NCBI RefSeq assembly: GCF_005239225.2
Contig: NC_133297.1
Location: forward strand, 9,122,392-9,186,391
Direction: 5' to 3'
DNA length: 64,000 nucleotides
Source: Populus alba
Taxonomy: Eukaryota; Streptophyta; Magnoliopsida; Malpighiales; Salicaceae
The notes beneath the pieces were generated by a model. That model was not told where the DNA came from. It saw only the letters and a program-made list of their open reading frames with translations, and did no database searches. Of this stretch, positions 35,401 through 47,580 are shown in pieces. Made by a program: the position numbers and the translations under genes. The first letter of the stretch is position 1; each line of letters opens with the position of its first letter.

Positions 35401-37081
35401 TTTATGCGTATGGGATCTTTTCTTTCTTCAGATATACACTTTCTTAAGCTAACCACAAATCCAAACTTCTGAATTCCATTTTTGATGTTGGTTGTTATCC
35501 ATTCTAACAATGTTTGCTATTCATTTCTTAGCTTGCATGTTTGGTTATTTCAAGTCAACCTTTTTAATGGTGAGCAAGTAATAACCAATCTTTTTTCAGG
35601 AAATGATTCTAGTGGCCAGAATAACTGGAAGGGGGCATGGTGGCACAGTAGCTTCAATGTCCACTCAGGTGATTGCCCTTTTTTTTTTCTTAGTTTGATT
35701 TTCAAAACATTGTTCTTCTACCTATTATTCTTGATAGCCATGATACCAAATTCAGAACACCTATAGCTTTAGCATGCTGAGAAATCTATGCAGCTTTTTT
35801 GTACAGTTAAGAAAAAGAATGTGACTTGTACAGCGTGATCAGCTTTGTTAAAAACACATCAATATGCATTGTACAAATTCGCTCTAGGCTAGATTAATCA
35901 TGTTTTCAATATCCAATAACATGAGTTTCTATTTTGTATGATTAAAGATGGTGCTTAAGGAACCATGCATCAAAATCTGTGCTGTGAAAAGGGAACTTGA
36001 AATTGGAAAAGAATTGAATTTCACTATTTCTTAAGAAAATTGCCTTTAAGACATAGTAAGTTCAATTTGGTTCGTATCACCATTTCTGTGCAGCCTGCTG
36101 TTTTAGTCTCAAATTATGGATTATGATCTGCCTTTTATCCATATTCGTCTTGTATGCTTTTGACAGTATCTACATCTTTCTCCTTCAAAATTTGATTTTA
36201 ATATTTTGCAACAGGTTTTGTAGAGGAAGACAGTCCTTATACATCAGATAGTCAGAAGGGAACGTATATCTTTGAATTCTCTCGGCCTTTAAGAACCATG
36301 GATCGTCTCCAACAGGTTAGAAACCCATCCATGATGTTCAGATATTTGGTTACCCTTGAGATCGAATATAAGAAATTTTATAGTAGTTTGCTTTATGCAA
36401 TTTCAGTGAATGTTTTAATCCATGGTTTGATGTCACTTACACCATGTTTTCCTCACTCGCTTTTTGTTAATGATGGTTATTATGTCTTCTAAAAAAAGAG
36501 AGAGACAAAGAGAGTACCATCTTTTCCTCACTCGCATAACCTTGATTCTATTTCATCTCCATTGTGGATTATTACGTGTGCTTAGAGAGGATATCTGCGG
36601 TTTGATGCTAACTTCTCACCATGCTTGTTGTTGAGCTTTGCTCCCAACATCAACACTTGAATCGGAAAGGAATCAAGGATACACATCGGAACTTGAACTG
36701 TTTGATTGTTGCATAGGTTTGTAGTTGAAAGTATTACCCTGCAGCAAGAGGTTCTGAATGAGCTGCTTTCTCTAATTTCCGCAGGATGCTCAGTTTACAA
36801 TTGGTGGATCTAGCAAGATGGCTGTCGCATTCTGGTATCCAGTTGACGGGAATTCATGGCATGGATCTGGTCACTATTCTGTCAACTGTGATTGGATACC
36901 CCTGGACATCTCTCCAGGCAGTTCTGTGTTGAAGGCATCTAAAACAGGCAGTTCAGGAGATGTTGCCAGTGCCTTTGCCCTTCTATTCTCAGTTGTCTCT
37001 ATATGTCTCTCTGTTTTTGTGGGATACAGAGCAGCAACTAAATCCAGGAATGAACCCTATGAAACAGTGGGAAATCTTTAG
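32449..37081 (+). CDS. Eb_dh/cytochrome c-552-type heme-binding-domain membrane protein
   Basis: Eight exons: 32449-32709, 32786-32853, 33145-33211, 33295-33449, 33571-33641, 35600-35668, 36215-36315 and 36785-37081. All junctions are GT-AG and the frame closes to 362 aa. Residues 1-23 form a signal peptide (LLRLVLLLSVLGSSWIGW). The lumenal or extracellular part resembles the plant family annotated as cytochrome c-552/DMSO reductase-like heme-binding (ethylbenzene dehydrogenase gamma-like). It has FITLDGHADDWKDIDG near the start, several Cys residues (DNKKCPS, GGCKEG, NPHCRY) and AFWYPVDG near the end. A transmembrane helix lies at about 324-345, followed by a short cytosolic tail ending EPYETVGNL. 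Its biochemical role in plants is not known to me. Intron 5 (1958 bp) hosts a MITE-like repeat. Confidence 0.85.
34371..34575. repeat. MITE-like repeat within intron 5 of the Eb_dh-like gene
   Basis: The left terminus is GGGTGTTTGGGA and the right terminus is TCCCAAACGCGGCCC, an inverted pair about 205 bp apart. The interior has TGACATCAACATATCAAAAC, the family core. A clear target-site duplication was not found. Confidence 0.7.
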
Positions 37082-37563
37082 GCCAGCAATGGGGCTCTGT
37101 GAGTGTACCGTAATTGAGAACTGTACTACTTAGCCTGTACTTCGATCACTACCGCAACTTTGTCTGTACTTCGATCACTACCACATTGATAGATATTTTT
37201 TTTAATTTATTATAACTCAATTGATAGTTTATTAAAAACCTTTATGAAGTGTTCTATCACTTTCCTTTCCTTTTTGGGTATTCTTTAACCAGCCTTTTGG
37301 TTTTTGAAGTATCAGTGCACAAGTCACAGGTTAACAACGCTATCTATAGACAGCTGGTTTCCTTCAACAGAAACAAACGGCGCGTCGTCTTCTGCTCATC
37401 TTCCCTTTTTGTCCAGGTGCCGCGCGCTGTGACAAGTAAGAACAAAAACTAACCCTAAAAAGTAAAAACCACAGGCGAACAGTAAACAATCCAAAGCTTA
37501 TACAGCGAGCGATATCAATTACATAATCTGCAGATGCGTTTTTCTTTTGAGAATCAGGGTGCA

Positions 37564-37989
37564 ATGGCTGGTGATGGAAGCAAAAAATCTCAAGTATCAA
37601 CAGCCCCCCCTCGAAAAATGAGTGTTCCAAAATTTGCAGAGAACAGAGCACCTGAACTCGAGACTCTCCACTCAATCGTTTCAAACCGAACAAACAATAA
37701 TTTCCGATCTCTAAGAAACAAGAGAAGAATAACCACTGCTTACAACAAGCAAGCTGCAAAATAGCGACCTAGAAAGAGGAAATTAGGGCTGTCCGCTAAA
37801 GTGAAGGATGACCTGGATTCGGCTTCGATGAAGTCCCTCGAGGAATTTATGGTCCATGCAGTTTCAAATAATTATAACGCTGGATCCCATAAAAAGACCA
37901 AATTCCCGAATCCAACAAAAGGGAGCCCAAACTCATTTCGGACTCATGGAGAAATAAATGAGGCCCATCTATTATTTTGGCCCAAATAA
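37564..37989 (+). pseudogene. RNase P/MRP subunit POP1, 5' fragment with nonsense codon
   Basis: The translation starts MAGDGSKKSQVSTAPPRKMS and continues with a POP1 N-terminal signature (KFAENRAPELETLHSIV, FRSLRNKRR, YNKQAAK). POP1 proteins have this basic segment before the main RNase P/MRP domain. A TAG at 37762-37764 falls right after NKQAAK, where family members continue with a basic run; the same frame resumes as RPRKRKLGLS and then drifts into unrelated sequence ending at 37989. The rest of POP1 (some 800 residues) is absent. It is a relic, not a working gene. Family assignment is from motif memory. Confidence 0.65.
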
Positions 37990-38290
37990 GAACTTTCTGA
38001 AAAAACAGGAAACAAACTTATAAAATCAAATCCAGTATCTATCTATCAGAAAGAAAGCAGTCAACTCACCTCTCAAACAGGTACTTCCACACTCTCTCTC
38101 TCTCTCAATCCCTCTCTTTCGATTCGATTTATTTATTAGCATGAATCTCGTTAGATCTCAGTTACCGTTGACCAATTTATGCTAAGCAAATTTGAAATTA
38201 AAAGTTAAATAGTTGGTGGAATTTGAGTAGACTACTGATATTCAGTAATTGTATGCAGGTCTTGGAGATTTGGAGTATAGGTAGTAGGAG

Positions 38291-39404
38291 ATGGGAAGGA
38301 TCAAGCCTCAAGCTCTGCTGAAACAGAGCAAGAAGAAGAAAGCGCCGAGTCGAATAAGCGTCGCTCGTATTCTCTTCTGCTGCTTCATTTTTATATTGAC
38401 TGTATTTTTCTTGTATTCTGCGTATAAAAACTGGTCGCTAAGGTATGTCAAGTTCAAAGTTTGATGATTTATCCTTTGTGCTGTAATATTTGATGATGAT
38501 TTACAGTTTGGATGCCCCAAACTGTTTGGATTTGGATCTGTATTTTTCTGTACGCACGTTGGCTAAAATATTTTTTCATTGTGGAAATGCAATGTGTTGA
38601 TTTTCAGGTTAGATGGTGCATCTTTCCTTCTCTTTTTTTCTGCTATTATGCTTGATGTAGTTCTGTAATTGAGCAGATTCTTGCGTTGCAAGAATTAATA
38701 CAGCATCATTTGGTTTAGGAAATGTTTTATGATAATTATGACTCTTTATGGGGTTTTCCTTTTGAAGGTTGAAATATAGAGGGGCCATTCCTGTGGTATG
38801 CTAAAATTTGTGGGCTTGCTACTGTAATGGTGTCAATCTGGGTCTTGAGAGCTGCAACTTCATTTAAAAACGCGGAAAGGATGTTTCTTAGCTGCCTCCC
38901 AAAGAACCTTGTGGGATCATAATTGGATAATGTCGCGGGAAGAATTTATATTAGATGTTTTGTATTTTAAAAGTTCATAATTTTTTTTTTTATTTGAGCT
39001 GAGGTTGAGTTTTAATTTTGGGTTAAGTTTGGTTTTTAGAGTGGCTTTTTAAAGTCATGTGTAAATTCGTCATGGTTTTTAAAATGTTTTATAGGTGTTT
39101 TGGATAAAAACATGAGATTTTTATTAGTTTTTTTCATTTTCACATAAAAAGCATTACACAACCAATACCAGGAAATGTTACTGAGTTGTAGTGGCCAATA
39201 TTTTGAAGATACTACTGTGGGGCCAATTGCTTTTGTAGAACCCAGAAACAGATGGATAATCTGTGTCCGTCTGTTGGGTTATTGCTCAGGAACTTATTTT
39301 GTTACTAATTCATGCAAGAGCAAGACCTTCAGTCGTAAGAATTTGTTTGCCAGGAAATTGAAGAGGTGGACGCAGATGAGCACTATAACCTAAATCTCAT
39401 GTAG
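38291..39404 (+). pseudogene. CYP21-4-like cyclophilin, remains of first and last exons
   Basis: The first exon at 38291-38442 encodes MGRIKPQALLKQSKKKKAPS, a basic cytosolic head, then one transmembrane segment (about residues 26-44), and ends at a good GT donor. This is the N-terminus typical of membrane-anchored cyclophilins of the CYP21-4 type. Upstream, a CT-rich leader with splice-like junctions suggests a 5' UTR intron. The peptidyl-prolyl isomerase core is missing. At 39354-39389 a short frame reads EIEEVDADEHYN, resembling the C-terminal end of the same family, then stops at 39404. Between them only non-coding sequence is found. A truncated pseudogene is the best reading; a functional short membrane peptide cannot be excluded. 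Confidence 0.5.
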
Positions 39405-39472
39405 ATGTGACTATGAAGCAGAAAGTCTACAAGCTGATCTACAAATCCGAAGCTTTTCCATGTTGCTTTGGT

Positions 39473-39602
39473 CGTCCATCCCACATTGCATTTTACCAGC
39501 CAAACTTGTGACAAGGAGAGGTAGAGCATTTAGGGTTCGTCCATCCCGCATCGCATTTTACCGGCCAAACTTGCCATGGGGACAGCAGTGCATTTAGGGA
39601 CG
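39473..39602. repeat. 65-bp tandem duplication
   Basis: Two adjacent copies (39473-39537 and 39538-39602) share CGTCCATCCC, GCATTTTACC and GCCAAACTTG at the same spacing, with several transitions and a diverged middle. The sequence is non-coding. Confidence 0.8.
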
Positions 39603-40187
39603 AGTCATCCCATTGGAGGCGCAACCATGAACTGGTTCAAGCTATTAAATTAGCATGTATAGCGAGCCAGCTCTATTCTAGTGATTTTCTTTCTCACGCT
39701 GGATAATACACAAAGTTTACAATGTATAAAGAATGGGATGTAGTTTTACTTGGAACAATTAAAGAGACTCTGATTTTGCCACATTCGGTTCCTTAATGTT
39801 ATCGATAACATGATAGATAATGCATGTAAACTCCACTCCATTAAACTCAAATAAAGTTGGAATTTTTATTGATGCATGGACGGTAGCAAGTCAAATATCA
39901 ACCACTGGATTCATGAGATTCGTAGATGAAATTCACTTATTTAATGTCTAAAGATATCCATCCAATTGTTGTTATTTTTTCGGTAAATAAATTCTTTAAG
40001 ACTATATATATATATAAAGCTAAGGAACACCGAGTGGACTATAATCACATCAACTGGATTTTGTTCCTGAAATTAAAGATTTCCTGTCATTTGAAATGCT
40101 TAGCATATGGATACCTTCAATATCAAATTCAAATTGTTACTCATTGGAAGGGTCTAAAGTTTTTGTTTGCATGTTCCAGACCTGGAC

Positions 40188-42233
40188 CTATTTAGGGCAG
40201 ACCCTTTCAAGCAAGTTCTCTAGCTCAGGGTTTATTTCAATGCCATCTTCTTCCAACCTCTGCCGCATCTCTGGGGCCAATTTGCCAGCAGCAATGTAAG
40301 TCTTTAGCAACAAATCGTAAGCATTGGAGTCAAGACGATTGATGTGCTTCAAAATCTTGCATAGTTTCTCAGCACCATCAACATCTTTCTCATCTTCAAA
40401 ATAAGCAAAAAATGCACTCACTGTTTTTGGCTCTGGTTGCCATTCAATCTCCTTGACCTCGGAAAATGCAGCTTTCATGTGCATCAGAGCCAAATCCAGT
40501 TGATGGTTCTTCAAGAAGAAAACCATGAACATCTCTCGGGCATTAAAGAACAATCCTTTAGTCCTCTTTAGAGCATCATCAAATATTAATGCAGCTTCTT
40601 CATACATGTCATGCTCTAGGCAGGCTCTTATAGCAACATTTGCTAACCTCATATCATAACTGTGGCAACTGGACTCCCACTCCTTAAAACACTTCAGTAG
40701 ACCCTCGACATCTTTTAACTTAGCAAGAGTGTGAAGCATGGTAAGGTAACTAACATTGGTCGTTGTGTGGAAGTTCGACTTTAGGGAATTCCACACCCGA
40801 TTGACCTCACCTAGGTTAGAAGTACCAGCATAAAGGGTAATCAGAAAATGATAAGCTTCACGGTAATCACCTTGTCTGCGTTTTTTCTTAATTTCACGTC
40901 CACGTTCTATCTGTTCCTCTACCTTTTTGAGAGCCGATTCAGCTTTGTCAAAATGTCCAGCCTTGACGTAGATTGTAGCAAGGTTAGTGTATGTAGTCCA
41001 AGAAAATTTTTTTTGACCATCCATTTTCATCTCATCTAGAACTCTCTCTACCCCCTCAAAATCATTTAAGCATCCATAACTCTGCATCCACATGTTATAA
41101 GTGAAGGTACATGGAGATACGCCTTTCTGCTTCATCTCTTGTACTATGGGGAGCACCTTCTCAGGTTGGTCCAATCTCAAATGTAGGCTAATGAGATTGT
41201 TAAAAGGCAAAGAAGTTAAAAGAAACTTCATCTTGTCCATTTTTTCAAAAAGAGTCAGTGCCTTTTCAGACATAAGTTCCCTGCAGTAACAGCTCAGAAG
41301 CGCTCCATGAGTTGAATGATTTTGCTCAGATGGTGAGAGGTCGTCAAAATAATTCTCGGCTGCAGCAATCCCTTTGGTCTTTGCTATAAGATCTAGGTAA
41401 ACTGCATGGGAAACGCTCATTTTCCTCTTCTGCATCCACTCCATTACCTGCAAGACACAAAACAAAGCGATCCCAATCAACTCAAAGAATAGAGGAAACA
41501 AAGAAAGAAGACGCATAGCTTACAAAACTAGAGCACAACCATGAAACAAAAATAAAATAGCCGAAGCAACATTTTTGCGCAATTTGAGGAGTACAAATAG
41601 ACAGTACATTGTTTCCAAATCTCAATTACAAGAAACAAGCAATCATGGTTGCCCAACCAAAACACTTGTCTCGTGGTGCTATGGGGACCTCCAGAAACAA
41701 AATATTCATTCATTCATAGCTATGGGCTATAGCCATATTTATTGCTGGATTCAATGACATTCCAATTTCCAAGCACTCGCGTTACTTTTCCAATTTGGGT
41801 TATAAATGCAGGCATCGGTATATCAATACACTCAAATCTTAGTCTAGAATTAGATTGGAAAAAAAATTAACAAATAAGCTAGCAACCCTTAGCCTCAGAG
41901 GTGAATCAAGGGCCCTGGGGATGTGAAAAAATCAAGAGATTTGACAAATGAAACAGAGACAGACAGATGGACCTCAATGGCATAGTCGAACCTGCCGTAC
42001 TTGCGGAGCTCTCTGATGCAAGCAAGGAGATCGACTTTGTTTGTTTTTCCGCCCTCCAACACGAAATCATTTAACGTCTTTGACGCGCTCTCCCCGCTTG
42101 CCCCTAGTTCCGACAGCCTCTTGTACAGCCTCTTCCGTTTTTCCAGCGCTACTGGCACCGCCTCTGCCGCCGTGCACAGCTGCCGCACCACCCATGATCC
42201 CGTCCATAACAGATGACTTGGACTCTTCGTCAT
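40188..42233 (-). CDS. P-class PPR protein, probably mitochondrial
   Basis: Two exons: 41973-42233 and 40188-41447, joined in phase 0 (AIE then VMEWMQKRK), giving 506 aa. The N-terminus (MTKSPSHLLWTGSWVVRQL) is basic and hydroxylated with few acidic residues, fitting a mitochondrial presequence. The body is a set of degenerate PPR/TPR-like helical repeats, for example YLDLIAKTKGIAAAENYFDD, FNNLISLHLRLDQPEKVLPI, FTYNMWMQSYGCLNDFEGVE and TYTNLATIYVKAGHFDKAES. This matches the plant family that includes At4g01990 and At1g02370, with RNA-binding roles in mitochondria. No DYW or E domain is present. The intron donor (GTCCAT) is weak but the only one that restores the family sequence. Confidence 0.88.
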
Positions 42234-42843
42234 GTACTTAGATTCACTGTTAATTAAAGCGTTCTCTCTCTCGAGAATGGGGTTTTAGTAGGGTTTGTCA
42301 ATAGAAATTTTAGGTGGTTTTATTTTTTGGGGGGTATTAATTTTATATTTTTTTAAAATAAATAATAAAATATTATTAGTTATTTATTAGCACCATAAGA
42401 TTTCTGGGTTTAGTTTGCTTCTATTATATTTTTGTTTTTTTTTTTCCTTCTTACACTAAAAAAAAAATCACCTTAGTTCTTAGATTTAATCATTAATAGC
42501 ATTTTTCGTCCTTAATCAATATCACTTCTGTCAGTTTTAACCTAGTTCACTGCAATTATACTTTTAACTTTTGGTATTGGTGCATAAATTAGCTCTCCAT
42601 CCACCTCTAATGTGTATTTGGTATTATGATATAATGTAATATAATTTAATCAATTGTGAGATGTGATAAAAAATTTAATGCAACGCATCATAAATATTCT
42701 TAGTAGTGTAACGCAGCATTTTACAAAGTTTCATTTCATTTCCTAATTTTTTTCAAAAAATATATTTTAGTCCACATATTTTATTTTTATTGATAAATTG
42801 GTCTTTATTTTAAAGTCTTTGCTCCCTGTATTATTTAAAAATT

Positions 42844-43059
42844 ATATTCTAGTAACCATCTAATAGGTGATCTAGTAATAAGAGTTTGGGACCAAAAGAT
42901 TTACTTCTTCTATAATCTCAAGTTCAAGCACTATGATTACTAATAAACTACTAAAAACTTATATTATTGTTAACTTCAGGGCCAGTAAAATTAGTTGAGA
43001 TACATGTAAATTAACCTGACTACCCACATTAATTAAAAAAAAAAGAATCATATTCTAGT
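42844..43059 (+). mobile_element. SINE-like element with 10-bp TSD
   Basis: The body is about 42854-43044. A head with GATCTAGTAATAAGAGTTTGGG resembles box A, CAAGTTCAAGCAC resembles box B, and the segment ends with AACCTGACTACCCACATT and an A-rich tail (about 43030-43044). It is flanked by ATATTCTAGT on both sides (42844-42853 and 43050-43059). Size, promoter-like boxes, A tail and TSD together support a tRNA-derived SINE of a different family from the one at 14617. Confidence 0.75.
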
Positions 43060-44194
43060 TCTTATGGTTATTTCTTTTTCATTTAGATTCTTATATGATT
43101 ATTTTTAATCATAAAACACAGTTCATTACATGATTTTTTTATGTGGTACTTGTAGTGTAATGGGTCATCACAATTGTAATGATTTATTGTATTATAATTT
43201 TAAAAATTACACAACTAAATAAAAGAATATAATACATCCAATTAAACATTTCATAAATACTTTAATTATAAATTGAATCAGCAGACCTAATAGCACATGT
43301 TTCATGATTTTGAGGCTCCAGAAATTTCACTTTGACTTTTAGCCAAATAATTTAAGACTTATTTACATGAGTTGTTATTATTATTATTATTATTATCCCG
43401 TTTTCAATTTCGTAGAGTTTTTTTAGATCTTTCAAGTTAATAGATCCTCTTTTATTTTTGCTATTGGTGTTTCTATTTGGCAAAAGAGGAAGATTGGTAG
43501 TTAGGATTTAGGTTTGTTTTGACTATTGATTTTAGTATTTCGTAAATTGATAGATATGAGATTGAATTTGTTGAATGAATTTTCAACGGATATAGGCTAG
43601 GAAAAAAACGGAAGTTGGAAGCATTGCAAATTACAACAATGGCGATGGAGGATGAATATTAGAGTTTTTCAAAAAAAAATTATTTTTTTATCGTTGGACT
43701 TATGAAATTCATTTTTAAGTGTTCAAGATTGTGACCCACAAGTTGTAGATTAACATTAACTATTTGACTCGTAATTTTCCGCGAGTTAAATATTTTTTTT
43801 CTAATAAAAAAATTGAATATAAAAGCTTCTTTAATGTAATTTTTTGACAAAATAAACTGAAAAGTTTATAATTGCTTCTAATTAAATAAATTAAAACCAT
43901 TTGTGCTAATAATTAAAAAAAACTCATTAACAAGTTAGGGGGGGGGGGGCATGGTTAGGCTAATTGCAGCCTAACTAGAAGGTTACTTGCTTTTAGCCAG
44001 CCTAGGTTTAGCTGGCTAGCAACTTGATGATGAGTATCAATGTTTGTACATGACAGCCCCTTAAAATGTATTGCATAGCAGACGTGGATTTAGCTACATA
44101 GTAAGTTTTGTTATTGTAAAAATATTTTTTAATAAAAAAAGAGATTCTCATATTAAATAAATGACTAGGGTATTGTTTCCTAGCGGATATGAAA

Positions 44195-44935
44195 TGATGA
44201 CATCATCATAACTATCAAGGAGGAGCTTTGGTAGCTTTATATGATTGACATTTTCACATATGAAATCAATGATAATTATGCATCCACATTTATACATGAT
44301 AGGCATTTAAGAGATATTGTTACAATTAATGTGTATTTAAGAATTTCATCATTGAAAAGATATTTATTAGAGAAGAGAGGAGAAGACTCTAGCCTCCTAA
44401 TCGATATGACATGATTATATCATTATTGTCTTTAAAGAAAGGAGCTTGGATAGCATAACATAATTATTGTTTTTATAAACAGAGATAATGATGATGTGTA
44501 TCCACATTCGTACATGATAGATTCTTTGAGGGATATTGTCTCAATTGACTTAAATTCATCCACATAGTGAGTTTCATTATTAAAAAGACACATCTTGAAA
44601 GAAAGAAAATTCTCGTGCTATATAAATAACTAAGACTCTTCTTTAAATTGATGTGGGATGATGACATTATTATAGCTATCTAGTTGAAGGGTTTATATAA
44701 AGCAACATGACTGATATTCTCACAAATAACACTAATGATAATGTGTATCCATATCCGAACATGATAGGTTTTCAAAGGTATTATCCAAGCTGACACGAGC
44801 TCAACCACGTAACAAGTTATATGACTGAAAAGTGACCTCTCGGGAAGAAAAAAGACTCTCGTAATATACATGTGACTAAAACTCTTTTCTTCAACCGATG
44901 TGAGATCACAACTCAACCATGGCTGCTGCCCCATA
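44195..44935. repeat. Diverged tandem array, three units of about 220-250 bp
   Basis: Three units share, in order, a GATGACATNATNATARCTATC block, a TATCCACATTCGTACATGATAG block (starting about 44281, 44499 and 44746), a GGTATTGTC-like block, and GAAAAGA...CTC...ACTAAGACTC. Small open frames on the minus strand come from this repetition and are not genes. Divergence between units is high, so the array is old. Confidence 0.7.
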
Positions 44936-45099
44936 CTTTTTTATATGTATTATCAACATCTTTTTGCACGAAATCATAGCACGAATTGGCGATGATTTGT
45001 TTGTTTCTTCTCACTGTGTGTCGTAACAAGATGGTCAAGGATCCTACAGTTTATTCACTCATCCAGTGGACTGTATCTCTCCACTGAAAAATTGCTTGC

Positions 45100-45338
45100 C
45101 ATTTGAAACGCTTGACAAAAGGATTTCTTCAATGTCAATCACCTGGCCGGAACTTTCCACCAGAAAAATTTAGTCTAAACTGGTCTAGGTAAATTCTAGC
45201 CATTTGATAAGGTAATTGGTTACTCTGGACCGAGCAAATTTTAAGACAGCCCCTTTCCAGCAAGCTCTCAAGCTGACGTTTTGGGCGGATGGGCTTTCTT
45301 AGGTTGAATTTGGGCTTGTTTATCATGATTATTACCAA
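45100..45338 (-). pseudogene. Relic of a PPR gene 3' end
   Basis: On the minus strand 45239-45275 encodes QLESLLERGCLK, matching the last residues of the PPR protein at 40188 (ELENLLERVCPK). The downstream flank also matches (45100-45238 with about 40088-40190, including the CATTTGAAAYGCTT block). The rest of the PPR body is not present upstream, and the sequence beyond 45280 is unrelated. This is a truncated duplicate lying in the same orientation as the intact gene about 5 kb away. Confidence 0.6.
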
Positions 45339-47409
45339 TTGGGCTCGACCATTTTAGCTTAAGCTCGGTCTTCTTATGTTTAACCAAACCGTTCAGCTTG
45401 GCCCTGGACCTACAAACTTGAAACGCAATGGATAACCATGTCAAAATAAATTATTTTTTAAAAAGTAATTTAATTATATCTTTAGATAAAAATTAAATTG
45501 AACTAAAAATCATCGCCCTAATCAAGGCTGCCCTTGAATTATTTTTATAGTTATTTATTCTGTAATAAAAAACAGTTGCTCGTTTGTTGTCTTCAATGTT
45601 ATTTTTGGTAATGGCGGGTTAACAATCCGTCTGTTGTTTTGAAAATAATAAAAATGAATCACCAGAGGAGAGAGGTCATGAGGTGGCGAATGATGGAGAT
45701 AGTTATAAATTAGAAATAAAATAAAATGCACGAGGAGATGGTAGGTGCGTGCAGAGTTAGGTGCAGGGTGACATGATATCGCCCATAATACCAACAACGC
45801 TTTCACAGACAACATGATCTCCTGGTAATGCATGGGCGACTGCGCAGGGTCCTCTGAACTGGCCCGCTATCATCACATACAACCGAATCACATAATATAT
45901 TTTACCCCCAAAAAAAAAACAGAGAAAAAACCTACTTATTTACTCTCTCTTTTCCCTTGTATTTTAGGATAATAGTAGTTATTTTTAAAGTATTTTTATT
46001 AAAAAATATTTTAAAATAATATTTTAAAATTTATTTTTAATATTAATATAAAAAATTATTTAAATTCCGACTTAAATTATGTTTTGACAACAATCCCAAA
46101 AGAGAGCTAAGTGTGCATATAAATTATATTCACTCTTAAATATTCATTTAGAAAACGAAGATTATCACTCGGGATGTCCCCTTCACAAGCAATTTGAGCA
46201 AACACATGAAGTGCCAATTTTGAGAGTCCCATTTGTGTACTTGAGCAGCCCGTTGAAAGTCCCAATTCCATGCGTCTCGTTTGTGTACCTTCCTAGCTTG
46301 ATTGCATTGACTGGTTCAGGCCGTAATTAGTAATATTAATAATTAGAACATATGGAAATAGAAATTCGCCACCTTCTATAAAAATATAAAAATAAAAAAT
46401 TATATTTTTTAGTTTTAAAAATATAATACAATTGGTAAGATTCTAAATTTATTTTTTTAAAAATATCAATTTAAATATCATAAATCTTAGAATTACTAAA
46501 AACTTATATGACCAATAATTTTAAAATTTTAAAAAATTAAACAAAATACATGTAAGATTAATATAAGGTTAAGGTAATTCAGACTTGCACCGCTTAAAAA
46601 AAACCCATATTCCTTCTCGAATTGATTTAATAATCTTCAGGTAAAATGTTGCGAAGAAAATGACAATTGTGGGAGGCAGCCGGGAGGACACAGCACGGTA
46701 AAAGTTAAAAGTAGTCTCTGTTTTGTTGGGCTGGTGTGTCGTTTGTCATGTATCTCAACGAACGTGTACAGATCTTGCATTGACACGTGGTTTACAAATA
46801 TATTCTGCCAAAATGCGGAGCCTCGCTTACGAGCATTCCCAAACCCGCAGCCCGTCATTGTCAAAGTCGCAATTTGGTTTGGTGGTCAACGTGTTTAAAA
46901 TGAAAAAAAAAATTAAATTATTAATTTTTTTATAATTTTGATTAATTAATATAAAAAATTAAGAAAAATACTAAAAAGAAAAGTACACGCAAGGACTTGT
47001 TTTGTTGGCGGTGACTGGTGAGATTGAAATACTCTCGAGATTAGTGGTAATTGCTATTGCCACGTGATTAATGACGGTGAAAGAGCTAGATTAGCCGGTA
47101 AGACGCTTGGAAGCATCTGCTCCCTACGAGTCAAAACTATCTTTAGCCCACTTGTAATCGGGCAATAAAAAATAAAATAGCATAGCATAAAACAAGTTTC
47201 TCACACGTACGTAATCGAAATCAAAGATATAAATTGTGTGTTTAGTCCTCGTCCTGAAACCTATTCTGGACCGGCAAGAAAATCTCTCAAAAAATGAATT
47301 TTATTAAAAAATTAAATATAATTGAAATTTAATCGAGAGGAGTTTGGAAAGCATGGCGGAAGAAGTATTGATCACGGATAACTGTGTGTCATAAATACTT
47401 TGAAACTTG

Positions 47410-47580
47410 AGATTGGCAATGTGCTAAGTTATTTTTTACTTAATTATTTTTAATAATTTTGGATTATTTTAATGTTTTGATATTGAAAATAAATTTTTAA
47501 AAAATAAAAAATATTTAATGCATTTTTAAATAAGAATTACTTTAAAAACAACATTATTAAAATCTCAAATAAAAAATAAT
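47410..47580. repeat. MITE-like dispersed repeat copy
   Basis: The core reads GATTATTTTAATGTTTTGAT, then a gap, then TTTAATGCATTTTTAAATAA, matching the family consensus seen near 1195 and 19565. The termini are eroded. Confidence 0.55.

Larger units (their letters stand above)
42234..45099. other. Gene-poor intergenic stretch
   Basis: No supportable gene. It contains the PPR promoter (first few hundred bases), a SINE (42854-43044), an ATT microsatellite (about 43376-43396), a G10-11 run near 43938-43949 and a diverged tandem array (44195-44935). Confidence 0.5.

Noticed and set aside
43376..43396. CRISPR-like or regular repeat
   Set aside because: It is a plain ATT microsatellite in plant nuclear DNA.
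44473..44934. Minus-strand frames of 64 and 84 residues with similar sequence
   Set aside because: Their similarity comes from the diverged tandem array, not from a protein family.
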